From: Gymnogyps californianus | Taxonomy: Eukaryota > Chordata > Aves > Accipitriformes > Cathartidae | Direction of reading: 5' to 3' | Assembly (NCBI RefSeq): GCF_018139145.2 | Contig: NC_059478.1 | Location: forward strand, 5,580,001-5,644,000 | Length of the DNA stretch: 64,000 nt | Part shown: piece after piece, positions 45,901 to 58,295 of the stretch | Position numbering within the stretch: position 1 is the first letter of the stretch | Layout: each line of letters starts with the position of its first letter | Program-made: the position numbers and the translations under genes | The notes under the pieces: generated by a model | Seen by the model: the letters and a program-made list of their open reading frames with translations, nothing else | Told to the model about the DNA's origin: nothing | The model's database searches: none

Positions 45901-48900
45901 TTCCTTATGTTCTTGTCTCTTGGACTGCTGCTTACAGGAGAGGGCCTCCAATCCGCAGAGTGAGAAGACAGGTGGGGGAAAGGCACCTAATCTCTTCCTT
46001 GCTTCCCAACTGGAATGATTTTCATTATGGCTATACTTCCTGCTGTCTTTCACCAGGTGCATATGCTAGTGTGTCCATCAACTGAATGTTCCTTTTGAAA
46101 TTGTAAGAAGTATGAACTACTGCCTTGGTTTTGTAACTTCACCTTTGTTTTTTTTTTTCTTTTTGCATGTGAACAAACCACAGTGAGGGGAGAGGGGGCT
46201 TCACATCTGTGGGAGAACAGAGAAACCAAACCACAGATGCATGAAATAAGCAAGCTGAAAAGAGGAGATGATCTTTTCCCTTTTTTGTATTAAGCTTAGT
46301 TTTTGTAAGTGAGAATGTTCAGTAACAAAAATGTAAGTGGATGATATCGTTTTGGCATGAACTGTATGCCTTGATTGAGCAGTGGGGAGATACGTTTTTT
46401 ATAACAGCAAATAAATTGAATACAGAAGACTGAATCCATGCTTCTAACTTGTAAGTAATATTTTTATTAGTTTTTACTTAAATTGAGCATTATTACTGAA
46501 ACATACATCCTTACATAGGTAATATTTATCTTTGCACTGGTAGTTGCCTCTCTCAGTTCCCCATTTTTAGTTCAATTTGGTACTTAAGGACAAAATGCAG
46601 ATCCAAAGTAAAACCTTCTGCTTGTCTCCCTGAACTGGTACCAGAGACTGTTAGTTGCTGCTGTGCAACACTAGCCTTTACTAAATGTCTTTATCTTGGT
46701 CTTTAAAAGAAGTGGTTTGTATGTAATGTGTATAACATGATAGAGCATGTCAGGGACCTGATGAAAAGTTCCAGCGTATAAGATGTTTTAATTTTTATTC
46801 TGAAACATGCAAAAGGGCCTGCTCAAAGGAGATCTGCAAAGGTAAAAATGAAAGCATATTTTTTTCAGATTAAAAAAGTGGGGGTTTTTTACATGTAGCA
46901 AAACACAAAATGAGTCCAAGCCATTTTTTAAGCTAAAGAGAGACCTCATACAAGAATACAGCCAGCAGCAAAGTGCTAATATATCTTTCATTTTCTTTTC
47001 AGGTAGGAAAATGTTTCACTTTCATGATGGAAAAGGGATAAGGAGCTGAACTGTTTTAAGGTCAAATATAGCTAAACATTTAAATAATTCATTGCTTGTT
47101 GAAGATGCACGTTACAGCCAAGGGTAAACTGTGGCTTGTGTTGCTCACTACCTGACTGTGCAGAACTTCTTTACTGTTTTAGATCAACTGTCTGGAATAT
47201 AGAAAGCAGCTCATTCTGTAGGCGAAGATGTATGGAAATAGTGAGCAAGCATGAGAAGAGGGAGCCATTGCCTCATACAGGAGCAATCCCAAAGCAGTAG
47301 CTCAGAGAAAAATTTATGGTATTGTGAATAGCTCAGTAGCGTTATATGATAGAACTGGGAAAAGCATATGCAAATTCTGAGTTCCCAATGCTGAAACAGC
47401 AGTATGCTCTTCAATGAGTATAAACATGTATCTAAGATTTATTCAAAACAAGACAGTCTAAATGGGACAACTGTGATCTATTATATTTCTTGATTTGGGG
47501 ATGTTTGCTATTAGCAAGCATTTTACAAACTTTTGACTTGCTCTGCGTATCCAAAATACTGTGTATAGGCAGTTACTAAACCCGAGTCACTCTCACCTCA
47601 GTAATCAGTTCCCCATCAGTATGAAATCTATAATGTTACACCACTGCTGCTTTTGTTCTAATACCGTGTCTCTGATACCTGTATCAGAGGCTTCAGAGGA
47701 AAGAGTAAACCTACAGCGTGCAGATGAGGAGTGAAGTTTTAGCAAGGTAAGTAACTTCTGACACTTATTGACTGGCTTATGTATTGAAAGCTTTATAGTT
47801 TCATTTTCTTAATTCCATCTAATATGATGATGGCTGTAATAATGAAAATGTTTCTGCTAATCTCTTAGTTTCCTTGATGTAATCCATCAAAATAAAAATT
47901 TAATCCATTTTAATGAAAATGTAAACACTTCTGATAATAAAAAGACTTGAGATCTATGTTGAAAAGTATGTTTAAAATAACCCTTCTCCAGAAGCTTATT
48001 TTTTAATGTTGACTGTTTCAGTAATCTGGATTACCAAATAGGCCCACAATCAGCACAGCTGAGAGCTGTAGGGACTTCTCAGGTGAGATGAAATAATAAT
48101 TTAGAGAGTAACACATACCAATGCCATTTCTAATCTTGTTTTGACCCAGAAGCTTTGCTTGACAGCACAAGGGGTTACATGGGAGCTCTCAACAGCCCCA
48201 CCTTCCATTGCAGAATGAATCTCTTAAAGACTGGATAGCAGTTGAATGGCTCAAGAATCATCTTGGTCCTTCTAGAAAGGATCCAGTCTTCGCACATTTG
48301 TGAGGAGTCATATACATCGAGATACTTCGTAGCCATCATGTAGCATGCCCTGAAACATATCAGGCGTAATGGCTTGGAGAGACCCTATTCAACAGCACAT
48401 TTGGCATTCTTTTGTACTGAACCTCTTTGTCACTCACTAGAAAAGTGCCAGATAGAAAATAAGGATCATGTTCTCCATATACTTGCTCAGTTTTAATTTA
48501 ACCTAGAGTCTTGCTTCTGGTAGTCTCCGAATAGCACAGCTATAGAAAAATGAGAATCCATTCCTGATGTCTCTTGCCTGCAGTACTGTACACCACCAAA
48601 GCTGTAGGAGAGTTTTGTGACTGTCAGCTGGAAGCAAGGTTGTACATAAAGCCCTTTGTATGAAGCTTGCTTTTTTATAAATCCCAAAGTGTATTTGGGG
48701 AGTGGGCAGAGGGAGGGGAGATGTGGTGCTTTCGGTCCCGGTTCTAGAAAGAATGTTTTTCAAAAAGGGATTGAAGCTGTGCATGTAAGATGATAAAAGA
48801 GCAGAACCAATGTGGCATGAACACACCAACTTAGAGCCAATGTGAAATATGCCCTGGGCTTTGTGTTAAATCTTGGTTTACATTTTGTCAGAGATGTGTG

Positions 48901-49370
48901 TATATTATTACTTATTTTTAGGAGTCAAAATACTTCGTGTAATGTCTACACATAAGGTTATTGCACACAGCTTTGCATTTAATTTGTGAGGTGTTGGAAT
49001 AAGGAAACTATTTCAGGATAAATGTATTAGCCATTTGGTTATCTGAGAATATCTGCTAGCTATTATACAGAGACATATCACGCTTGCTACTATGGTATCT
49101 AATAAATATTTACTAAACAACATCTTGCTTAAATCATATTCCTTGTGCTGCTGTTCTTCCAATCACATTTGGTCGAATAAAAGCTGTCAAATTAAGTAAC
49201 TTGATGGTTATAAGATTCCAGGGGAAGCTGTTCCTCAGGAGTGTGGTGATGCCTTACTGCCCAATTCTTAATATCGGCAAGCCGTTAATATGTCTGCTCT
49301 TACCGTGGGGTTCACCAGTCGGTCTCGGAGCGCCTTACAGAGGAAACTGGTATCATATTGTCCTTGTGCT
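39956..49370. other. Downstream region without recognised genes (proximal)
   Basis: AT-rich DNA beyond the first polyadenylation signal. Several further AATAAA hexamers occur (near 43530, 44650, 45332), so it may include extended RALGPS2 3' ends. A C-rich run interrupted by G is at 45269-45292. No reading frame shows a known protein. Confidence 0.7.
45269..45292 (+). repeat. C-rich tract with G interruptions
   Basis: Three C blocks (4, 8 and 8 bases) separated by single G, giving a G-rich complementary strand. Confidence 0.85.
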
Positions 49371-49500
49371 ACAGGTGGAGAAACTGAGGCACAGCAGAGA
49401 AGTAGTAAGTGTTGTGTTCAGTGTGCAGCAGCAATAGTGCCAGGCTGGTGATGAAGCCAGCTCTGCTGTGATTATATCCAGTGCACTTTCCAATGGGTCA
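49371..49500 (+). repeat. MIR/CORE-SINE-like remnant
   Basis: The stretch starting ACAGGTGGAGAAACTGAGGC is followed by an imperfect match to the MIR core and 3' part (agtagtaagt, a central ccaggctgg-like area, then gcactttccaatgg at the end). The order and spacing match the ancient amniote MIR family, with much divergence. Identification is by eye. Confidence 0.5.
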
Positions 49501-50933
49501 TAAATGCATAAAATAATCAAGCAAGAATTTGTCAGAGCACGTCTGCTCCAGTGTTTCTGGCAAAAGTATATCCGTTATCCTGATTTAAATCATAGTTTTT
49601 TGACATTGATGATGTGGGAGGTAAAGCCCGTCGGTGGCCTGGCCATGTCTCTCAGACTGTCAGACCAAGAAAAATGCTGGGCAAGCGAAATCATTTAAAT
49701 CCTGGTACTGCCAGGGCTGTAGATGGGTGTATATGGAAGTGGAACCCCAGGGATTTCAGTGGGGCTCCATGCAGACAGAACGATCTCTTGCACTTGAAGC
49801 AGCTTATAATATCAAAACCACTATAAGAAACTGGTCTCTGGACAAAGCTTACTGAGCTGAAGACTTTTCCAATAGCATATTGGGCAACGCTCCCAAGAAG
49901 TGGTTTACATAAGATTAATAATGCATTTGGATGACTGTAAGATAGCCTACTGCTCCTGTTAAGTCTTCTGCCAGTCTCAGAAGAGGTAAGCCATTGGTCC
50001 TCTTGCCATTTTGTTTGCATAAGAGTGGCCAGGGAAAATATGAGTAAAATACTTTCTTCAAATTAAAAATGTAAGGAAAAAATGATTGATTAGGTCCAAG
50101 TATAAAAAGGAAAGTACACAAACCTCTTAATTCACCCGCATATTATGGTCCTTTTCAGGAGTAAAAGGAGGTAACAAATCCTGCAAGGCTTACACGTTTA
50201 TTGTTTTCTGTAACTCAGTGCTTTGTCTTGCCTTTTGATCCTTGAAGTGCTTCTTTTTCAGTGCTGAATGTAAACGAGCAAATACAGTGGGGTTTCTTCC
50301 TCCTGCTGCGCATGTATGAGGAGCTTCCAAAGGAGGCTTTTGTGATGCATCAGACTGGTTCACCTTGAGCACATCGAGTCCTTCAGTTAAGCATGAGTTC
50401 TTTAATACATTGTTCTGCCTGTCATTTCTAGTTAGATAATGGCATTGAATGCTCTGATGATATCAACCCAGTATTTGTTCCTTCAGTGTCAAGGAGATGC
50501 AATGAAAACGTAATGGGCAGTTAGATTAAAGTAAAAATATGCTGCTGGCAAGGAAATAACAAATTGGATTAAGTCAATGCTGTTTTGAATGTTGGTAACT
50601 AGATGAATTTTAATTTCTCATGGTTCATTTTGAAGAGCTATTTAGGCACCGAGCACTCCATATTTTAAGGTTATGTTACTGTTTTAAATCTACTTCCTAA
50701 TTCACTTTAGTATTTCAAAAATGTATTATTCCCACATTGTGAAACTTGAAGAGGCTCTTTACCCATATCCTGGCACACAAGAAATGGAAAAGAAACATCT
50801 AAAGTAAGAGAAGATTGTCACATGAACAAATATGCATAAACTGGCTGTAAATAAAAGATAGGTTTCACACCATCAAGGAGGGAAAGTTTCTGTTATAGCT
50901 TTTCAAAGGAACAGTGGGGAGCAACCCCTAACT

Positions 50934-50946
50934 GGGGGGGGGGGGG
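50934..50946 (+). repeat. Poly-G tract (13 G)
   Basis: Uninterrupted G run, the only long G run on the + strand. Confidence 0.9.
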
Positions 50947-52759
50947 TTGTGGGGCTTAATCAGATCATGAAAGAAATTATACTACTACTTAGATGTCTGC
51001 AATACCACGAGACAGCACTTAGCGATGGAGGAAGTCTCTTCAGGGCTGCAATCTCTTATGAACAGTCTCAGAGACTGTTAAATATTGAAGGAAATGTCAT
51101 CATCTAAAGGTGCTTTTTTAAATACTGTATTAGTTCTAGTTTGTAAGCAGTACAAAATATTAATTTGAGTCCAATTGTACTGGAGGGACAAGTATGCCTG
51201 GCTAGAATGGTGCAGCTCTTACTGAAATGTGCCACTTTCTGGGATCTCACAGGGTAGCCCAGAATTTCCTTAGGGTTATGCCTTCTATCGAAATTCAAGT
51301 TTGTAAGATGAAAATTTTCAAGTTGATGTCTGAACATCAAAGAATTTGAGGTTTCAAATACCTATGAGCCTCTGTTTATCTTAATTTAAATTGTGGGGGT
51401 CTCAGCTACTCTGAAAATGCAAGTTTAACTGATGCAACTTCTCCAAAGATGGACTCTGGTTCCTTTGTTAGTATTAGAAGATTAATCAGAACAATGGATA
51501 AACAGATATTTTGTACATAAGTAATTACATGCTACAGAAAAGCGTTCTTTTAATTTTCCCTAAAAGATCAGGCTAAAGATTTGAAGTCATAACACATTTC
51601 TTGTGGTAACCCAAATTTAAGCCATGTGAATAGAGAACTGTAAGGGTTCCATTAGCACACATGGAAAGTGGGATTGGATCTGTAAAAGTATTGACAGTAT
51701 GTCCCGTTCCAAAGTATTATTTTTTAAAATTAAAAATTAAACAAAACCCTCAAGTGGCTTTACAGTTAGTTGACAGTGCCAGCACGCTTTAATTTCCATT
51801 AAAACTGAAGTTGCCACGCTCTTCATTTTAAATGGAAGTAGTGTTCTGCTGGTGTCACTAGTGAGCTTTATTTTCTCCCAGTAAAAATACGTTTGTATTA
51901 AAGTGACTTTTGACGGGAAATCGCTGTGAATATGTTTGTCTTGGTGATCTGCTGCTGCTTTAGATGAAAATTGCTATACCAGTCAGCTTGTGGGAGGATA
52001 AAACCTTTTTTTTTTTCCTTTTTTTTAAATTCTGTCAATTTAAATCGAATGTACGCTGCTAGATATTGGAATAAATGTGGTTTGTTTCTGCTTGGAAGCC
52101 TGTTCTGGGAAGAGGTGTCTCATCCCAATGCACAAAGGCCGTTTCTCATTTTGTTGATTTTTTTTTTTTTTTTTTTTAAGAGCAATATCTATCTTTTCTG
52201 CTGGAACACGTCCATCAATACATGTGTATAAACAAATCTGGAAAATCCTCTCTCGTACCTCAGACTTCTGCTTCTCTTGTTTCCTTCCCCAGCCCTCAAA
52301 GAAGTCACACGGCTGTGCCAGGCTACCCTCAGGACTGCTGTTGGGGATCTTTTCGGTCCCCATCTGATGCTCCATAGTAGCAGCTACTGGTTTCATGTAC
52401 ACCTTGTGCCCTGTCTTTATCAGCTTTTCAGCAGAGTGTTGGGCCGAGGCACTCTTCTTCTAGCCTGCTTCAAAACCTGCCCTTCCATCTGCCCTGTAGC
52501 CGCTCTTTAGGCAGAACCTCTCCAGGCACTCAGGGAATAGGATAAAGTCCATTTTTTTCTGTTGCCATGAGACTAACTGCTTCATCAACGTGCAGTGGTC
52601 CTCAGTAGGACCATTCAGGAAAATGTTACCTGTGTTTTCCAGTGTTGTACGAAATGTTACTAATCCTAACTGAAAAAAAAAAATCGAGTTTAGCCAACGT
52701 GGAGCACTTTCTCAGTTGATTCCTGAGAATTTAACACTTCAGTTGAGTACGATAGTGAT

Positions 52760-52780
52760 TTTATTTATTTATTTATTTAT
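52760..52780 (+). repeat. (ATTT)n microsatellite
   Basis: Five tandem TTTA/ATTT units. Confidence 0.9.
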
Positions 52781-53816
52781 GTCTTGATACAGCTTTCATC
52801 CAAAAGGGATTGCCAAATGCTTTACAGATCATACAGAAAAAGAGAAATCGTTTCTGGCACCTATTGGATCAGCCAACACCGAGCAACCAGTTTACCCACC
52901 TCATAAAATACAGAACCTTATTTTGTTAGGACGTACAAATCTTTCTGCCATCAAACCAACCAACCTATCGAGTTTAACCTGCCCTTAGCAAGTTTGCCTC
53001 TGTGTTTGCAAAAACGGCCAATGGGTTTTAGTTATTTCAATGGGCATGACTTCGTCATTTGTATTTCTACTGAAAGGTGGTGGTTCCCATGGTGTGTATT
53101 TCCATAGCACGGCATCAAAATTCAGTACTGATTATGCCTTTCTGTCGGTGATTTAGAAGGTACCTCACGAGCGAAGTGTTTGGAGGAGAGGCACATCTGT
53201 AAGAAAATCTTCCCTCACGCTGGAAGGGCTGGGAAGTACGAACTCCAGAAAGGTATTTCCGTAATAGCCAGTTGGTACGTGTGTCTAAATTGGTATAGGA
53301 TTAAAACTCACACACGCTTTTTCTAGAGCTGCACTTTTGTAGCAGATGGCAAAACGACCTCCTTTTTTTTCTTAATTTGAACTCTAGGAAAGGTAGTGAC
53401 GTACTTCCAAATGGGGTTTGTGCCAGTGAGATACAGCTTTTGTGGGATCTGCTAGCTCTTCTCCGGGAGAAGGCTTTCTTTGCTGCCTTCTATTTGATCA
53501 CCATTTCTCTTCCACTTTGAGTTCATGGTGACCAAGCACAGCTTGCCACATGCGGGTGGTTTAGCTGGTGCAGGGCAGTTGCACAAGGTGGGCTGTAATA
53601 GTGAAGTCCCTGAAAATCCAGGCCAAACACAGTTCTGTTTATTTATCTTTTCTTATTTTTCTGCTTTCTTGCCATTTTTTTAAGGCTGGCTTGATGTTGT
53701 ATCATTTCAGATTGACATGATTAAGCAAAATCCCCCTTCAGATTCCTGATGATCCCCGCTCTGTTTTGTATTAACACTGAGAATTCATTTCTGTTTTGTT
53801 TGTGGTTGAGAGGCTT

Positions 53817-53831
53817 CCCCCCCCCCCCCCC
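53817..53831 (+). repeat. Poly-C tract (15 C)
   Basis: Uninterrupted C run, followed by gcctgagatc. Confidence 0.9.
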
Positions 53832-56800
53832 GCCTGAGATCGTTCAAGAAATGTTGAACGGAGTGCTTAATGATTTCCAGTGCTTTCTCTTGACATTTTA
53901 GTTTTGGAGAATGAGCAATGCCTCCGCTGGGGACTTCCCTGGCAGATCCATGTCTGAACAGCCAGGGCTGGCTTCCAAGAACATTAAATTCCAGCTGCTT
54001 TTCCATCCAAGGCAAGGTTAGTTTAGTATCCCCCTTCCTCCCTGTGTCTTTACAGCAGGAGATATTCTAGCCAACGTATTCGTCATGTTTCTGAGCCTCC
54101 CTGCTGCTTGATTTATGCAGAGAGGACTAGAGAGAGAGATTCCAGAGCTGTACGCTGAGTGTGAACTACCTGCAGGTGTGCAGCAGGGCGCGATAGCCCG
54201 GCACGGCTTGGTCTATACGTACACGGCTACGCTGGTTAGTCCCCACACAGAGGTGAAGAGAGCTGAGATTATACACTGCACATTCAAACGCACAAAACGT
54301 GGCAGTTTCGGTGCCGTTGCGGTCGTGCGGATGAATCTTGTGAAATGCTGGAGACTTCGCTGCGTGGTAGCAGCACAGGGAGGCTGAGATGGAGTGAGGG
54401 ATGCCGAGACAGAGTTGATTCTTGCATCTGATGTCACTCTCCTCGTTTATGAAAAGCAGCAGTGAAACAGCATGGTGAAATACTAAGTTAAACTGTAGGT
54501 AACAGTATGTAAGGCTTCAAGAAAATTCACGTTATCTCTCCATAATGTTCCCCGTTATTTTTCCATGTTGTGCAGTTTATGCGCTATGTGAGGCGAAGCA
54601 AGTGACTTATGCCTGGTTTTTTTAAGACTGGTTATGCATATTTGGTGCCTGGCTTAACACTTCAAGGGGCATAATTTTCAGTGGTATAATGGACTGTTTG
54701 AGTCTCTCTTGTCAACTGGGAGTTTGAGTATGCGGCATATTTGGAAATTCAGCCCATCCTGACCTAGCAACTGGCAAAGGAGAAATCCAAACCTATCAGT
54801 TGCTATTTAAACCTGAGATTTTTGCTTGCCTTTGTCCCATCTGAGCAGGATAAGACGTACCTGGTGTGCTCTTTCAAAGTTGGTTTCACATGCGCAGTCA
54901 CATGATGAAAGGCACCGCAATGTTTTTAGAAACCCCAAACGTAGCCAGTCTCCAGTTGGTAAAATTGTCATCGTTCACAGCCTAATTGAACTACGGAAAT
55001 TTACCCAAGTAGAGGATCAGGTCCAGTGTACACAGCTGGGAACCAAGCTGAGCTCAGTAACTATCTGTGCTCAGTACTAAGCCCAAGCCAACTGGGTTGC
55101 ACACAGATATTTCTCCGAGGTAGCAGCACATGGATCAATGTCCTCTTGTTCGCTTGTATCCATGTCATCCCCTGTTCTCCTTCCCCTTCTAGCTAAGCAA
55201 TGCCTCACTGACTCCAAAAGGGAAAGGCATCACAGATGAAAATCGATCACCTTTTTCTGATGATTCAGAGAAAAACATTACTGCCTTTACACTTTAACTT
55301 CTCCAACAGTGGTTATAATTTGTTACGTACCTTTTCCTTGTTTGTGAAACAAGTACGAGTTATGCTTGGTATGAGTAGGGGAGAGAACAGCAATAGATAT
55401 TTAGGGGTGGTTATTCTTCATTGATAGCACTGTTGTAGGCGAGAAAACTTAAAGGAGGTTTTGCTTAGGTTTTTTATTTTTCTGTGACTTTGTGGTCATA
55501 ATTTTTCCCAAAGCTTGTCTACAGATCTGTACTAGGACCCAAACCACTAAAATGCTTTAATGTCGATCCTTTTATGCTCCTGTGTATTCAGCTAGTATGG
55601 TAAAATGTTTTGTTTTCTTTTTTTTTTTTTTTCAGAGTCTATGAGATCATTCAAGTATGGAGACTTGGCAGCTTCTCTGTACGTACAAAGACGGCTGTTT
55701 GAATGTCGGACTGAGTGTCTTTCTGGCTAAGGATAAATTATTTGGTGTGTTAAATGAGGATTTGTTGCTTTTTCTGGCATGAATAAGGTTCGTTTATTAT
55801 CAGCGTCCCATCGTGATTTACATTGGACTGCAGTTTTCTATCTTTGGGGTTTTTTCATGTTTTATTACATAAAAGTATAGGTATTTCTTTTAAACAATTT
55901 GGTAATAGAAAGGATTGTAGTAGTGAGTCAATATGGTTGTAAGGCCAAGAAAAGGCATTGCAAAACAGAAAATAAACAGGAGTAAATACAGAAGTAATGG
56001 TGGGATTGGAAAAACAAGGTGAATGTTTGCTTGGGCTTAACTGGGCATTTACACAGCAGTCTGTATAGAATTGAACGGTCACTACAAACAGTGTAATCTA
56101 TGGAGAAGGTGAATAGGGACTTTCATAAACATGAAGGATTCTTGGTGAGATAGAATTCACAACAAAAAAATTAAAGAAAAATTGTTAGTACTTTTTAAAT
56201 TCAGTTTTGGTATCCAAAATGCCTTGTAGCTCTCAATGGAGAAGAGAAAAAAAAAAAATCTGGTTCTAAAAAGAACTACATACATGGTCCAATACTTGTG
56301 TTTATTGTCAGCTCAGAAAGTGGGTGCATTTTATATACACCAGTGCCTCCTGTTTCAGAGACACACTCATCTGGAAGTCTCTGTCTTGGCTTGAGGAGGA
56401 GCCATTTACAAAGAGATCTGCTGCTTGAACTGCGTTTCGTTGCCAGGGTCAAGTATGCCATCTGCACTCTCTGCAGAGGGTGGGTGCTCTGCCCTGCTGA
56501 ACTGCTTGGAATGCCAAAGGGATGAAATAAATGCCTTTTTTTTTTTTTTAATATTTAATGAGCATTACAGCTTGATTTACAACATCTGGATCTAACTTGA
56601 AATAGTGTTACAAAAAGTAAAACATCTGTACATACAAGCCAGAAAAGATTAATAGAGGTTTATTTGCTTCTAAATCCTCCAGCATAGATTAAGAGCATAC
56701 ACCACCTCTCTCTCTTCATTTTTGTTTAAGTTACACAGGCAGCTAGTCCATCTCTAATGACATTTGTGATGCTATAAAACATAACTGCCCTGGTTTGGGC

Positions 56801-58241
56801 CCCTTTATTTGCACACAGTGCAAATGAGTGTCAGTAGATATTCAGCTACATTTCTTAAACTAGCAAATTGCTTTGTCTTTCACAGAGATTGTACACGTGC
56901 CACTCACAGTGCAAGTCTGAGCTTTTATTTTGGGCAGTATTTGAGAAATGCTAAAAGCACAAGAATACAGTAAACACATATAGTTTCCATATGCTGTTTG
57001 ACTGGTTATCTGGTTCTATTCTTCATGTCAAAAGAGTCAAGAAAGCAAGACATTACCGTTAATTGCAAGGTGGGACACGTTGTTAAAGCCCTGTGCTTAC
57101 CGAAGGAAAAGCTGTTCATCCTTTGGCCGTGTTTCAAACCAGAAAATAAAAATGTCAAAGTGTGCAAAGAGCCTTCTGCCTTTACTGGTCACTCGAGAGA
57201 GTTGCAGAGCTGACATCAGGCAAAGGCAGTGCCCTTTTCTGAACAGAGGAAATAGAAAAGCACCTGGGTTAAAGTTAAAAAGGAATACAGCTCATAGGTT
57301 TGTGGTCATCCTCATCTTTTACGGGGGAGTTTCTGGATTGGGTTGGTCAACCAAAAGGTCCTGTCTCTGGTTCCTGTTTCATCTCGCTGTAGCCCTTGTG
57401 CTGGCAGGGCAGAATCAAAAAGAGGTGCTACTGAGCTGAGTGCCCTTGGCTCGGGATTACTGGGAGCCCTGAAGTTCAAGCCCAGGACTTGATTTTCTGT
57501 TTGCATAACCAGTGTTGTGATAAAGTGCTGGAGTAGTATCTTGGCCTGTGTGTGTCAGGAGCTTGAGCTGCTGCCTTTTTTCTTTTTCTTTTTTTCTTTA
57601 GCAGCTGAAATTTCTTCAGCATTTGTGTGGATTAATTTCCAACATACAGCGTGTTGCAATTAAGTCAATGTTGGAGGCTGTCAGATGAAAGATAAGCGAG
57701 TGGGAGGGGGAAGAAAAATAGAGCAATAACCAAGAGCGCTGCCAATAAGAACTAAAGTAACAACACCAAACGGTTGGCAAAGTACCCTGTGGCTTCTTTG
57801 ATAGTCCCTCATCACAAGTAATAAAACACCTCTTGAGTTGTTCTTCACCTACTGGTTGTAAATCCTAATGTAAAGCTGCCTGTGTTTCCCAGAGTCCTGG
57901 GGACCTCACAAAAGCCTCTGCTCTCCCAGAGTCCAGCCTGCCCGGCACATGGAGGAGCAGAAATGAAGGTGGGAAAAGTGGGAATCGGTGAATTTCTCAC
58001 TCTCTCCTTGAGGGGGAAGAAGGGGAGATTTCAGTGTTGTAGAGGGCTCCCGCTCGAATGTGAAGTCTATAGGCCATATTTTAAAACAAAACACTAGCAC
58101 ATTCAACGTGCCTTACTTTTGCTCCAAATCACTGCAGCTCTGGTATGTATGAAGCTGTTACTGTTGTGTCTTTTTTAATGTGTTTTAAAATGTGCCTGGA
58201 GGTTTGGGGAATTTCTTATTTCTTTTATTTGTATTTTTTTA

Positions 58242-58295
58242 ATTCCTGCTGAAATGCTCTGCTGTTTATATTTAAGCAAAACCTCCAGCAGGAAT
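58242..58295. repeat. Inverted repeat, 10-bp arms
   Basis: ATTCCTGCTG (58242-58251) and CAGCAGGAAT (58286-58295) are exact reverse complements separated by 34 bases. A hairpin is possible; no function known. Confidence 0.7.

Noticed and set aside
52040..52402. Antisense ORF of 120 codons
   Set aside because: Contains a poly-Lys stretch from the poly-T run; no known protein or start context.
52785..52930. Sequence around ttgccaaatgctttacagat resembling the 3' region of old L2/L3-type elements
   Set aside because: Only a short similarity by eye, insufficient to name a family.
55618..55700. Strong-looking splice acceptor (long T run followed by cag at 55633-55635)
   Set aside because: The following sequence stops in frame at once in one frame and matches no known exon; a non-coding exon of the next gene cannot be excluded but has no support.
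57080..57439. Sense ORF of 119 codons
   Set aside because: No similarity to FAM20B or another protein I know; overlaps another frame of equal quality.
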